Counted from the stretch's first letter, positions 1 through 8,176 are shown. The stretch is 64,000 bases of DNA from Maribacter spongiicola (GCF_004364165.1 NZ_SOAY01000011.1:248001-312000), one strand, 5' to 3'. Numbers and translations are program-made. The notes: a model not told the origin generated them from the sequence alone.

Positions 1-494
1 TCACTTTTAAACTGTTTGCTTAGATGATTGACATTGCTGTAATCGAGCAATTGGCTTATTTTTGTGAAATTATAATCGGGTGTTTGGATAAGTTCCTTGA
101 CCTTTTCTATCTTCAGTTTGATGAAATATTTTTCAATAGTGATGCCCTCGGTAATGGAAAACACCTTGCTGATTTTTGAATAGTCCTTTTGCAATTTATC
201 CGCAAGAAAATCTGATAGCTTCCCATCAATATCAAGCGGCATTACATTCAACAACTTTATCAATTCAATTTTTACTTGCTCGGTCAATTTATCCTCGGTA
301 GAAGCGATGAGTGCAAATCCATTTCTTTTTAAAATTTCGGTAAGTATGCTCAATTGTTCTTTTTCATTCATATCTAATCGAAGCCTACCCAACTCAATAT
401 CCAACAGACTAATGTTAGCCTTAAACAGTTCATCTTTTAAGACCTTGATACATCTATCACAAACCATATTTTTTATGTAAAAATCCTTGACCAT
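1..494 (-). CDS. AraC-type regulator with CxxC metal-sensor-like N-terminus (3' end cut by window edge)
   Basis: The minus strand is open from an ATG at 494 to the window edge (164 complete codons, no stop). The N-terminus reads MVKDFYIKNMVCDRC, with a Cys-x-x-Cys pair resembling the small metal-binding fold often fused to AraC regulators in Bacteroidota. The C-terminal part, from about residue 105, matches an AraC HTH: TEGITIEKYFIKLKIEKVKE, then DYNFTKISQLLDYSNVNHLSKQF. The start lies 2 bases after the TolC stop codon, so the gene is probably co-transcribed with the efflux genes and may regulate them. A second in-frame ATG (N-terminal MVCDRC) is a possible alternative start. The domain assignment is fairly sure; the metal-sensing role is inferred from the CxxC and the neighbours. 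Confidence 0.75.
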   Translation of the reverse strand, partial: MVKDFYIKNMVCDRCIKVLKDELFKANISLLDIELGRLRLDMNEKEQLSILTEILKRNGFALIASTEDKLTEQVKIELIKLLNVMPLDIDGKLSDFLADKLQKDYSKISKVFSITEGITIEKYFIKLKIEKVKELIQTPDYNFTKISQLLDYSNVNHLSKQFKS

Positions 495-496
495 AA

Positions 497-1795
497 CTAG
501 TTGATTAAATAGTTGATTATGGCCGATTGCACATAGTACCCTTTTACCGACTCGATTTGATTCATTTGAAACTTCAATTGCAATTCTTGAATGTCCAGGA
601 CATCATTAAAATCGATAGTGCCTGTCTCGTAATTTTTGACCAGAATTTCTTCGGCATCTTGAGCTTGTTTTAGATTGCGTTCTTGTGTGTTGTAAGCAAT
701 GCGAGCTTGGTTGCGTTGTGATTGCGCTTTCGCGAAAGCGGATTCCAGCACATTCAATCGCTGTTCCCTTTGAGTCTCTATTTCCTGTTGTCGCAGTTCA
801 TTTTGCCTTGAAATGGATTTGTAACGGTTGTTGAAAATGGGTATGGACACCGATACCATAGGCATCAATACATCTTTCCCATTATCGCTGAAGTTGACAT
901 CGCTGCGTTCCGTTACGGGCAGGTAGTCCACACCAAAACCAATCATAGGCAAATTCTCTCGCTGGTTGAGCAGTTCAGATTGTGCCACCGATTCATAGAG
1001 TTTGTCATATTTGAGCAGTTCGGGATTGAGTGATAGCGCTTGATTGTCGTAAAAAGGGGCTTCCTGCGGGATTTCCATTTCGGGAACAACGATAACCGTC
1101 ATCATTGATTCGCGGTTGAGCAAATTGTTAAAAGCCGTTTGTTCTGCTGTAAATTCTTCTTCCAGCACTTCCTTTTGTTGTTGTAATTCATTTTGTCTAA
1201 TCTGAAGTCGCAATACATCTACAGCACTCGCTTTGCCCACTTCTACAGATGTGAGTGCAAGTCGTTCATAGGTTTCCAGTAATTGTATGTTCTCATCCAG
1301 CACAGCTTGCTTGGCTCTTATAGCATAAAGTCGATAATACGATTGTGCGACCGAAAGTGCGAGCTTGCGCTTTGCAATCGTGATGTCCACATATTCGGCA
1401 TCTGCCATTGCGATGGCATAATTTTCACGAGCGGTAATGGTGCCAAACCACGGCAACATCTGTTTTACGCCTATTCGTGCACGCTGTGCGCCCACTCTGG
1501 TTTCTGGCTCGCTCACAAAATAGCCAGCACTTACTTCGGTATTGGGAATCCAGTTGGCTTCGTTTACCTTTTCTTCGGCGATGCTGTATCGCAATTCAAA
1601 GGCTTGAATTTCTGGATTGTTGGCTTCGGCTTCCTGAATGTAGGTTTGTAATTGTTGCGCCTGCCCGCCGATTCCGACAAGAAGTAACGCTAAAAACACG
1701 AAGACGTTCAGGTGGGCTTTCGCACTTCGTCTTCGCTCAGTATGAACTTCAGCAGAAACAAACAAAAACACCAGTATATATTTTAATTTCTTCAT
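497..1795 (-). CDS. TolC/CusC-family outer-membrane efflux channel
   Basis: A 432-residue outer-membrane factor that would form the exit duct of the RND pump encoded just upstream. The body shows the two repeated helical hairpins of the TolC fold with long coiled-coil-like stretches (AEEEFTAEQTAFNNLLNRES, QREQRLNVLESAFAKAQSQR). Its ATG overlaps the pump's stop by 4 bases (ATGA), indicating translational coupling. The N-terminus is odd: two hydrophobic stretches (about residues 7-14 and 31-44) are separated by a charged segment rich in Arg, Glu and His. This segment comes from a 72-bp in-frame insertion; without it a normal signal peptide ending in GGQAQ would remain. Whether the current form is exported is uncertain. 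A 16-bp perfect palindrome lies inside the gene at 725-740. Confidence 0.85.
   Translation of the reverse strand: MKKLKYILVFLFVSAEVHTERRRSAKAHLNVFVFLALLLVGIGGQAQQLQTYIQEAEANNPEIQAFELRYSIAEEKVNEANWIPNTEVSAGYFVSEPETRVGAQRARIGVKQMLPWFGTITARENYAIAMADAEYVDITIAKRKLALSVAQSYYRLYAIRAKQAVLDENIQLLETYERLALTSVEVGKASAVDVLRLQIRQNELQQQKEVLEEEFTAEQTAFNNLLNRESMMTVIVVPEMEIPQEAPFYDNQALSLNPELLKYDKLYESVAQSELLNQRENLPMIGFGVDYLPVTERSDVNFSDNGKDVLMPMVSVSIPIFNNRYKSISRQNELRQQEIETQREQRLNVLESAFAKAQSQRNQARIAYNTQERNLKQAQDAEEILVKNYETGTIDFNDVLDIQELQLKFQMNQIESVKGYYVQSAIINYLIN
725..740. repeat. 16-bp perfect palindrome CGCTTTCGCGAAAGCG within a coding region
   Basis: The sequence is identical to its own reverse complement over 16 bases. 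It is read in the TolC gene as part of the residues SAFAKAQ. I recall TTTCGCGAAA-type palindromes as frequent in some flavobacterial genomes, but this was not checked here. I saw no second copy in this window, which fits with it having arrived with the island. Confidence 0.7.
1692..1771. repeat. 72-bp in-frame insertion with 8-bp flanking direct repeats in the TolC signal peptide
   Basis: AAAAACAC occurs at 1692-1699 and again exactly 72 bases later at 1764-1771. Between them lies a segment containing CACTTCGTCTTCGCTCAG (1723-1740), which resembles a dispersed repeat known to me from many Bacteroidota genomes (ACTTCGACTTCGCTCAG-like). Deleting one 72-base unit (24 codons) keeps the frame and gives a protein start MKKLKYILVFLALLLVGIGG, a textbook signal peptide. 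The 8-bp repeats are what target-site duplication on insertion would leave. Confidence 0.7.
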
Positions 1796-4700
1796 CTGTT
1801 TGCTTTTTTAAGTTGGTATTCCTTTTTCCAGCTGTATAAAACTGGTAATAGGAAATAAGACGTAACGTCGATTATCATTCCGCCAAAAATGGGAATTGCC
1901 ATCGGTATCATTATATCGCTTCCCTTGCCTGTAGATGTGAGTACGGGAAGTAAAGCAAGCACCGTCGTTACGGTAGTCATCAAACACGGACGGATACGTT
2001 TACCTGCGGCTTCCAAAGTGGCGAGACGAATGCCCTTTTTATTGTCTGGTTCGTTGCTTTTGAAAGATTGGTCTAAATAGGTGGCCATAACGACACCATC
2101 ATCCGTTGCAATACCGAACAGGGCAATAAATCCTACCCAAACGGCCACACTTAAATTGATGGTTTTCATATTGAACAAATCCCGTAGATTTTCGCCGAAA
2201 AAACTGAAGTTGAAAAACCAATCTTGCCCGTACAGCCATATCATTATAAAGCCACCTGCAAAAGCTACGGCAATGGCAGTAAACACCATAAGCGATGTAG
2301 AAACCGACCTGAACTGGAAATACAAAATCAAGAAAATCACGAGCAAACAAAGCGGTACGACAACCGACAGCGTTTTTTCTGCCCGTAACTGATTTTCATA
2401 CGTTCCCGTAAAGCGATAGCTCACGCCCTGTGGTACGACCAACGAACCGTTATCAATATTTTCTTGTATTAAGGCTTGGGCATTTTCCACCACATCCACT
2501 TCGGCAAAGCCGTCGAGCTTGTCAAACAGCACGTAGCCAATTAGAAAAGTGTCTTCGCTCTTAATAACTTGTGGACCTTGTTCGTATCGAATTTCAACCA
2601 ATTCGCCCAGCGGTACGGGACTTCCTTTTTCAACTGGAACATAGATATTACGCAAGTCATCTGGATTTGCCCGTAATTCTCGTGGATACCGAACCCGAAC
2701 GGCATAGCGTTCACGACCTTCCACGGTTTGTGTGAGTGGCATACCGCCTACAGCCACTTGAAGAATTTCCTGCACGTCCATTATAGACACGCCATATCGA
2801 GCCAATTGGTCTCGCTTAATATCTATGAGCAAGTACGGTTTACCCACGATACGGTCTGCAAAAACAGCTTGTTCCTTAACGCCTTCGGCTTGTTTGAGAA
2901 TGTCTTCCAATTCCAGTCCAAAATTTTCTATCGATTTTAAATCGGGACCTTTTACCTTGATGCCCATAGGTGCCCGCATTCCCGTTTGTAGCATTACCAG
3001 TCGAGTTTCGATGGGTTGCAACTTGGGTGCCGATGTCACGCCTGGCAATTTGGTCACTCGAACTATCTCGTTCCAAATATCATCTGGACTTTCAATGTCC
3101 GGTCGCCAGTTTCGGTAGTACTCGCCATCTTCATCTTCAATCAAATCATTGCGCGTGGCAGTAGTCTTGAGCGATGCTTCGTCATAGTTTGCATCTTCAT
3201 CTATCTCATTATTCGGGTTGATGATAAATTTGTCGTTCTTCAGTACAAATAATCCATCCTCATTGAATTTGTAGCGTTGTCGCTCGCCAGAACTATTCCG
3301 CATATATTCAGATTTATACTGAATGACATTCTCATACATCGATAACGGGGCAGGGTCGAGTGCGCTTTCGGTTCTTCCCGCTTTTCCCACCACGGTTTCG
3401 ATTTCTGGAATGCTTGCCACCGCCATATCGAGCTGTTGCAATACACGCTTGTTTTCTTCTACACCTGCGTGTGGTAGGGATGTAGGCATCAAAAGAAATG
3501 AACCTTCATTCAGCGCTGGCATAAACTCTTTGCCCGTATTGCGCATTATGATAATACCCAACGTGAGCACCGTAACCGGAACGATTAAGAATAGATATCG
3601 ATTCTGAAGTGCCCATCGCAAAATACGTTCATAGTATATCCTGAAAATCGAGAACACACCGAGCAGTCCAAAACAGATAATGAAAACAAATATTAGGTTC
3701 ATCACAATGCTTCGGTCAAAGCCCAATGGTCGCCAGTATTCTGCTAATAAAACGACGATGGCAACAGATGAAATGATAATGTCAAGCAGGTTTTTGCGCT
3801 TTTTGGAAAGCGTGCCACGCATCTTCAAGAACGATGTGATGGCAAAGGCGATAAGAATTAGTCCTAACCAATAACCGTAAACGATAGCGAGAATTCCCAA
3901 TAAAACAAGCAAGCCATTAATGGCATACTGTGTACGTTCTCGCACACTCGTCTTACGGAAAAGAAATGCCGCAATGGGCGGAATGAGAAACAACGCAATG
4001 ATGAGCGAAGCTGTAAGTGCCATTGTTTTGGTAAAGGCAAGCGGACGAAACAGTTTTCCTTCGGCACCTATCATTGTAAATACGGGTAGGAAACTGATAA
4101 TGGTCGTCAGGACAGCTGTTAGGATAGCACCAGAAACTTCGGCAGTTGCGTTGTAGATGATTTCGTTTGTGGTGTATTCCTTACCATTTTCATTAAGGCG
4201 AAGCTTTTCATCTTCCAAGTGCCGTATCATATTTTCAGCAAGTATCACGCCCACGTCCACCATTGTACCGATGGCAATGGCAATACCGGAAAGTGCGACG
4301 ATGTTTGCATCTACATTAAAGAGCTTCATCGTGATAAAAACCATCAAAACAGCTACGGGCAATAATCCTGAAATAAGGATGGATGCACGTAGATTGAACA
4401 CCATAATGATAATAACTAAAATGGTAATCAAGATTTCCAAAGTCAAAGCTTCGTTGAGCGTGCCCAGCGTTTCTTGTATGAGTTCGGTACGGTCGTAAAA
4501 TGGCACGATGGTTACTTGTGAGGTGCGACCATCTGATAAAATTTTTGTGGGAAGTCCAGAACTAATTTCAGCGATTTGAGCCTTGACATTATTAATAACT
4601 TCCAACGGATTTGCGCCATAGCGAGCGACTACAACACCACCTACAACTTCGGCACCTTCCTTATCGAGAATGCCACGTCTGGCAGCAGGTCCCAAATGAA

Positions 4701-5544
4701 CGTTTGCTACGTCTTTAATGCGGATGGAAGTAAAGTTTTCTGAATTTACTACAGCATCTTCGATATCTGCTATGGACTTGACGTAGCCCAATCCGCGCAC
4801 GAGATATTCCGCTTGATTGATTTCGAGGGTTTGTGCGCCTATGTCTTGATTGCTCTGCTTTACAGCTTTGACCACATCGCCCATACTCACATTGTATTGG
4901 CGCATTTTTTCTGGGTCGATATCCACTTGATATTCCTGAACATAGCCACCTATGGAAGCTACTTCAGAAACACCGCTTGCAGATGATAAACCGTACTTTA
5001 CATAATAATCCTGAATGCTACGCAATTCCTGTAAATCCCAACCGCCTGTTACCTTGCCGTCTTTATCGCGACCTTCCAGCGTGTACCAAAATATCTGCCC
5101 GAGTCCTGTGGCATCTGGCCCAAGAGATGGATTGACACCATCGGGCAAAAGGTTTGCAGGAAGTGAGTTCAGTTTTTCGAGTATGCGACTGCGCGACCAG
5201 TAGAACTCGATATCTTCTTCAAAAATGATGTAGATGCTGGAAAACCCAAACATAGAAGAACTACGAATGGTTTTTACGCCTGGAATACCCAAAAGGGAAG
5301 TGGTAAGCGGATATGTGATTTGGTCTTCAATATCCTGCGGCGAGCGACCTTGCCACTTTGTAAAAACAATTTGTTGGTTCTCGCCAATGTCAGGTATGGC
5401 ATCTACTGCAACTGGGTCTGTGGGCAGAAAGCCAGTTTCCCAATTAAAAGGCGCATTGACCACGCCCCAACCCACAAATAGGGCAAGTAGTAGAACGGCA
5501 ACAAGTTTGTTTTCTATGAGAAATTTAATGCTCTTATTTAGCAT
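1792..5544 (-). CDS. CusA/CzcA-family heavy-metal RND efflux pump, long Bacteroidota form
   Basis: A 1250-residue proton-driven inner-membrane pump that would export metal cations, probably Cu(I)/Ag(I), through the TolC-like channel. Family motifs are visible: PDIGENQQIVFTKWQGRSPQ near residue 51, SIGGYVQEYQVDI near 198, the charged TM4 segment GIAIAIGTMVDVGVILAENM (Asp430) and GKAGRTESALDPAPLSMYE near 720. It is longer than the usual ~1040 residues. There are extra predicted membrane segments at about 541-635 and an acidic soluble insertion at about 745-835. The downstream channel gene overlaps it by 4 bases. No periplasmic adaptor (CusB-like) gene lies in the window; it may sit past the left edge. 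Cu/Ag specificity is inferred from family resemblance and the HYC_CC_PP neighbour; Zn/Co/Cd cannot be excluded. Confidence 0.88.
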   Translation of the reverse strand: MLNKSIKFLIENKLVAVLLLALFVGWGVVNAPFNWETGFLPTDPVAVDAIPDIGENQQIVFTKWQGRSPQDIEDQITYPLTTSLLGIPGVKTIRSSSMFGFSSIYIIFEEDIEFYWSRSRILEKLNSLPANLLPDGVNPSLGPDATGLGQIFWYTLEGRDKDGKVTGGWDLQELRSIQDYYVKYGLSSASGVSEVASIGGYVQEYQVDIDPEKMRQYNVSMGDVVKAVKQSNQDIGAQTLEINQAEYLVRGLGYVKSIADIEDAVVNSENFTSIRIKDVANVHLGPAARRGILDKEGAEVVGGVVVARYGANPLEVINNVKAQIAEISSGLPTKILSDGRTSQVTIVPFYDRTELIQETLGTLNEALTLEILITILVIIIMVFNLRASILISGLLPVAVLMVFITMKLFNVDANIVALSGIAIAIGTMVDVGVILAENMIRHLEDEKLRLNENGKEYTTNEIIYNATAEVSGAILTAVLTTIISFLPVFTMIGAEGKLFRPLAFTKTMALTASLIIALFLIPPIAAFLFRKTSVRERTQYAINGLLVLLGILAIVYGYWLGLILIAFAITSFLKMRGTLSKKRKNLLDIIISSVAIVVLLAEYWRPLGFDRSIVMNLIFVFIICFGLLGVFSIFRIYYERILRWALQNRYLFLIVPVTVLTLGIIIMRNTGKEFMPALNEGSFLLMPTSLPHAGVEENKRVLQQLDMAVASIPEIETVVGKAGRTESALDPAPLSMYENVIQYKSEYMRNSSGERQRYKFNEDGLFVLKNDKFIINPNNEIDEDANYDEASLKTTATRNDLIEDEDGEYYRNWRPDIESPDDIWNEIVRVTKLPGVTSAPKLQPIETRLVMLQTGMRAPMGIKVKGPDLKSIENFGLELEDILKQAEGVKEQAVFADRIVGKPYLLIDIKRDQLARYGVSIMDVQEILQVAVGGMPLTQTVEGRERYAVRVRYPRELRANPDDLRNIYVPVEKGSPVPLGELVEIRYEQGPQVIKSEDTFLIGYVLFDKLDGFAEVDVVENAQALIQENIDNGSLVVPQGVSYRFTGTYENQLRAEKTLSVVVPLCLLVIFLILYFQFRSVSTSLMVFTAIAVAFAGGFIMIWLYGQDWFFNFSFFGENLRDLFNMKTINLSVAVWVGFIALFGIATDDGVVMATYLDQSFKSNEPDNKKGIRLATLEAAGKRIRPCLMTTVTTVLALLPVLTSTGKGSDIMIPMAIPIFGGMIIDVTSYFLLPVLYSWKKEYQLKKANR

Positions 5545-5605
5545 AGCATTTTGATTATTAGATAATTGGAATTACGTGCTGCAAAAAATGACAAACACGA
5601 GTTTT

Positions 5606-5632
5606 AGCCCACTACAGCGTAGCTGTTGGGCT
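5606..5632. other. Hairpin-forming sequence upstream of the RND pump
   Basis: AGCCCA-CT-ACAGC, a GTA loop, then GCTGT-TGGGCT can pair as an 11-bp stem with a 2-base bulge. It lies between the stop of the HYC_CC_PP gene (5653) and the pump ATG (5544). No T-run follows on either strand, so it is not a standard terminator. It could be a transcript-processing or attenuation structure, or a fragment of a repeat. Confidence 0.5.
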
Positions 5633-5652
5633 TCATTCAAAAAATCTAATAA

Positions 5653-6072
5653 TCAAATTAAAAAAGTCTGGTGCAGCACTTGCACATCCCGTTTGACAAA
5701 GGGTCGCGGGTAATCTTCAAAAGGAACTTCTTCAGATTTGGTTCCTTCAAATAAATTTATATAAGAGTATGTAAATGCAGCGATGAACGTTTGCTGCTCG
5801 AATGAAAGTGTGTCAAAAGATATTTTAAGGTCGTCTTTGCCTTCCTTTACAATTTGCTGGTCAGTACAACAATCTTTTTCGGAAAGCATCAGTTTTTCGC
5901 ATCCCTTATTTGCCTGTGATTTTTCCATTCCGCAGGTATCAGCTTTTGAGAACAAACTGAAATCGACCAAAGAGTCCCCACAATAATGCATATCCACAGT
6001 AAATGACATTGTAGAGAACATCACTACAAAAGCCATTGAGATGGATAATATTTTATGGAAAACTTGTTTCAT
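5653..6072 (-). CDS. HYC_CC_PP family secreted protein linked to metal efflux
   Basis: A 139-residue protein with an N-terminal hydrophobic signal segment (residues 4-25). It has the order of motifs that names this family: MHYCGD near residue 29, DCCTDQ near 67, and a C-terminal YPRPFVKRDVQVLHQTFLI. Five further cysteines lie in the mature part, fitting a metal-binding periplasmic or surface protein, though no biochemical role is established that I know of. In Bacteroidota such genes commonly precede CusA-type pump genes, as here. The second proline of the usual PP pair is displaced (PRP). Its probable promoter lies in the AT-rich 6073-6292 interval, where I see no gene. Confidence 0.75.
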   Translation of the reverse strand: MKQVFHKILSISMAFVVMFSTMSFTVDMHYCGDSLVDFSLFSKADTCGMEKSQANKGCEKLMLSEKDCCTDQQIVKEGKDDLKISFDTLSFEQQTFIAAFTYSYINLFEGTKSEEVPFEDYPRPFVKRDVQVLHQTFLI

Positions 6073-6292
6073 TGTTGCAAAATTACAAAAATTTAACAGT
6101 TTTTATTGGGATTAACAAAAATTTAATTTTGCTGCAAACTAAATTTAATGGACTGATATGAATAAAAATTAGACTTTTAAACTAAAAACTAACCACGCTA
6201 TCCAATGCATCGTCAGCCTATTTGTGAATGAAAATTTTTTAAATATGAGAGTAGTCTATGTATTTAGTCGACATCTGACTTTCTGGGAAGAA

Positions 6293-6574
6293 CTATCTTT
6301 TCTTTAGTACGTAATCCAATGCCTCGCCTTTAATTTCAGCCTTTGATTTACGATTATTTTGAAGTAACCATTCGTTCAGACGGTTGATATCAAAAAATAT
6401 CAATTTACCATTTGGTTTACTGTGGGGAACAATTCCTGCGGAAGTTAGCTTGTACAAATAACTTCGAGAAATGCCAGTATAATCACAGGCTTCTTCCAAG
6501 GTAAGTACCTGTTTTGTACCTAACAATAAACTCTCTATTCTATTGAGTTTTTCTTGAATTTCAATGTTGTCCAT
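6293..6574 (-). CDS. Excisionase-like helix-turn-helix DNA-binding protein
   Basis: A 93-residue protein with a short coiled-coil-like start (IEIQEKLNRIESLL) and a MerR/HTH_17-type fold: LTLEEACDYTGISRSYLYKL, then a wing-like segment containing KPNGKLIFFDINRLNEWL. This architecture is typical of small DNA-binding proteins beside integrases on Bacteroidota mobile elements, where they act as excisionases or regulators. It lies on the same strand, 264 bases downstream of the recombinase. Excision activity is inferred, not seen. I see no gene in 6575-6838, which is strongly AT-rich. Confidence 0.75.
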   Translation of the reverse strand: MDNIEIQEKLNRIESLLLGTKQVLTLEEACDYTGISRSYLYKLTSAGIVPHSKPNGKLIFFDINRLNEWLLQNNRKSKAEIKGEALDYVLKKR

Positions 6575-6838
6575 CCTAACTTATTTAAAGTCCAAAATTC
6601 TATAAAGTGTATCGTTTCTTTTAGTAGAATTCTGAAACTAAAGGTATAAAGAAGGAAAAATAATGTAGACTAAAACTGGTATTAGTTATGCACAAAATGC
6701 ATAAAATAAGTCACTTATATAGTTTCAGATACAAATGAAATTAAATTTTATTGACCTAATAAATTTGATTATCAAATGATTGATTTTGATATTATATTAG
6801 TTTGAGGAAAACAGGATAAATCTTTAGTTATTAACAAA

Positions 6839-8005
6839 TTATACGGTTGTTTCCATAATATCGAGTTCTAAAGTCGGAACTAAATTAGCAGCTTCCTTCA
6901 TTTTCTTGTCAATTATTTTTGCATAAATTTCGGTCGTCCTTATTTCTTTATGCCCTAATCGTTTTGAAACTGTATAGATGTCAGCGCCATTTTCAAGTAA
7001 TAATACAGCGTTAGTGTGGCGAGCAGAATGAAAAGTAATGTGCTTAGTGATTCCCGCAAACATACACCATCGCAATAGTTGAAGATTCATATGCGCACTA
7101 TAACGTAGGTTTGTAAAAACCCTGTCTTTCGGTTCAGAACGTTCGCCCAATAGTTCTCTGGCTTGTTTAGAGATATATAAATATTCCATACCCTCGGTCT
7201 TTTTCTGTTTAAAGACGATACGGAAAATTTTATTACCAGAATTGTCAATTCCTTCGTCCCTAACTTCAGACCACGTTAGCTTATGAATATCCGACCATCT
7301 TATGCCTGTTAATGCAGAAAATAAAAAAGCCTGTTTAAAGACTTTAATCTTGCAAGGTGTTTTCGCAAGGCTTTTCAATTCGTCTGAAGTCAAATATTCT
7401 CTTTTGGATTCGCCCATCGCAAATCCTTTCACTTTTGTAATCAGATTTTCTTTTAGATATCCTTCATCAAATGCAGCTCGCATAGCGGCCTTGAATTTGT
7501 TGAAATAGGTATGTTTCGTGTTTTGAGATAAGTTTTTTTCGCTTTTGGTAACCGCAACAGTATCGAGGTATTTTTTAAATCCCTTGATGAAATCAATATC
7601 TATATCATTGAATGTAATATGATTGGGACAGTACCTTTCTAAATGCTTTTGAGCAGCATCCCAATTATCATAGTTGCCTTTAGTTTGATAGCGTTCTTCT
7701 TTTTTGAGGTCATAAAAATCTATAAAGCTCGTCCGTCCTCTGGAATTATTTTGGATTTTATATTTCCCTTGATAAATTTCTGCCTTACGAATAGCCAGAA
7801 TTTGTTGAGCCAATTCAAGCTGTTCCTTATTTTTCTTTTTTTCGAAAGCTGAGTTGGGATTAGTAATGAGATAAAGCTCTAAATATTCAAATTCTCGAAT
7901 ATGCTTTATCTTTCCTTCGGAAGTGGTTTTATGTCCTTTATAAAATTCAATATAAAGACTTGTCTTGCCACTTTTCAATTTTTTCTTTCTGAGATGGATT
8001 TTCAT
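6839..8005 (-). CDS. Tyrosine-type site-specific recombinase (integrase)
   Basis: A 388-residue integrase, the probable enzyme that inserted this island beside mnmE. The N-terminal arm-binding-like part starts MKIHLRKKKLKSGKTSLYIE, a usual beginning for Bacteroidota integrases. A SAM-like core-binding domain follows (about 95-185). The catalytic residues are all visible: Arg236 in ALTGIRWSD, His326-x-x-Arg329 in FHSARHTNAV, His352 in RLGHKEIRTTEIYAKI and the nucleophile Tyr361. I chose the ATG at 8005 rather than the upstream in-frame ATG at 8143: the 46 extra residues do not resemble the family and would cover a repeat-rich control region. All catalytic residues are intact, so the protein could be active. 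Confidence 0.92.
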   Translation of the reverse strand: MKIHLRKKKLKSGKTSLYIEFYKGHKTTSEGKIKHIREFEYLELYLITNPNSAFEKKKNKEQLELAQQILAIRKAEIYQGKYKIQNNSRGRTSFIDFYDLKKEERYQTKGNYDNWDAAQKHLERYCPNHITFNDIDIDFIKGFKKYLDTVAVTKSEKNLSQNTKHTYFNKFKAAMRAAFDEGYLKENLITKVKGFAMGESKREYLTSDELKSLAKTPCKIKVFKQAFLFSALTGIRWSDIHKLTWSEVRDEGIDNSGNKIFRIVFKQKKTEGMEYLYISKQARELLGERSEPKDRVFTNLRYSAHMNLQLLRWCMFAGITKHITFHSARHTNAVLLLENGADIYTVSKRLGHKEIRTTEIYAKIIDKKMKEAANLVPTLELDIMETTV

Positions 8006-8006
8006 A

Positions 8007-8057
8007 CGAGGTGTAATTTTTACACCTCGGGTGTAAAAAATAATTTCGAGGTGTAAA
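8007..8057. promoter_or_regulatory. Repeat cluster immediately upstream of the integrase start
   Basis: CGAGGTGTAA (8007-8016) is followed after 3 bases by its exact reverse complement TTACACCTCG (8020-8029). The same CGAGGTGTAA recurs in direct orientation at 8047-8056. A partial GGTGTAAA lies between them at 8030-8037. Three or four copies of one decamer right before the integrase ATG look like a protein-binding array: an operator for the HTH protein, or arm-type sites for the recombinase. The assignment is inferred from position and symmetry. Confidence 0.6.
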
Positions 8058-8176
8058 TTAGATGTAATAAAAGTATGAAAATCGGATAACCAAGAGAAAG
8101 TAAAACTTCGAGAGTTATCAACAGTCATTTGATTTACAGGCAATTAAACCCAATTGAAATCAAATAATATTAGCAA

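Larger units (their letters stand above)
1..8176. mobile_element. Genomic island end at the mnmE 3' terminus (other end off window)
   Basis: A tyrosine recombinase and a small excisionase-like HTH protein lie directly beyond the stop codon of mnmE, followed by a heavy-metal efflux cassette. All genes are on the minus strand. Hand counts of single 60-base lines gave about 55-57% GC inside the pump gene (lines 2701 and 3001), 38% in the recombinase (line 7261) and 33% in dnaK (line 19501), so the cargo is compositionally foreign. It is established that Salmonella genomic island 1 integrates at the 3' end of the mnmE (thdF/trmE) gene using an adjacent recombinase; the same layout here is my inference. 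No conjugation or mobilisation genes are visible and the left boundary is outside the window, so ICE, mobilisable island or decayed remnant cannot be told apart. Confidence 0.7.

Noticed and set aside
2081..4498. Several 60-110 codon frames antisense to the RND pump gene
   Set aside because: The pump gene is GC-richer than the rest and so carries long antisense frames by chance; none has a plausible protein pattern.
8006..8143. Upstream extension of the integrase by 46 codons
   Set aside because: The extra residues do not resemble integrase N-termini and would translate the CGAGGTGTAA repeat array; MKIHLRKKKLKSGK is the usual family start.
8006..8176. tRNA gene as the island's insertion target
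   Set aside because: No cloverleaf-like sequence with a CCA end is present; the border gene is mnmE.
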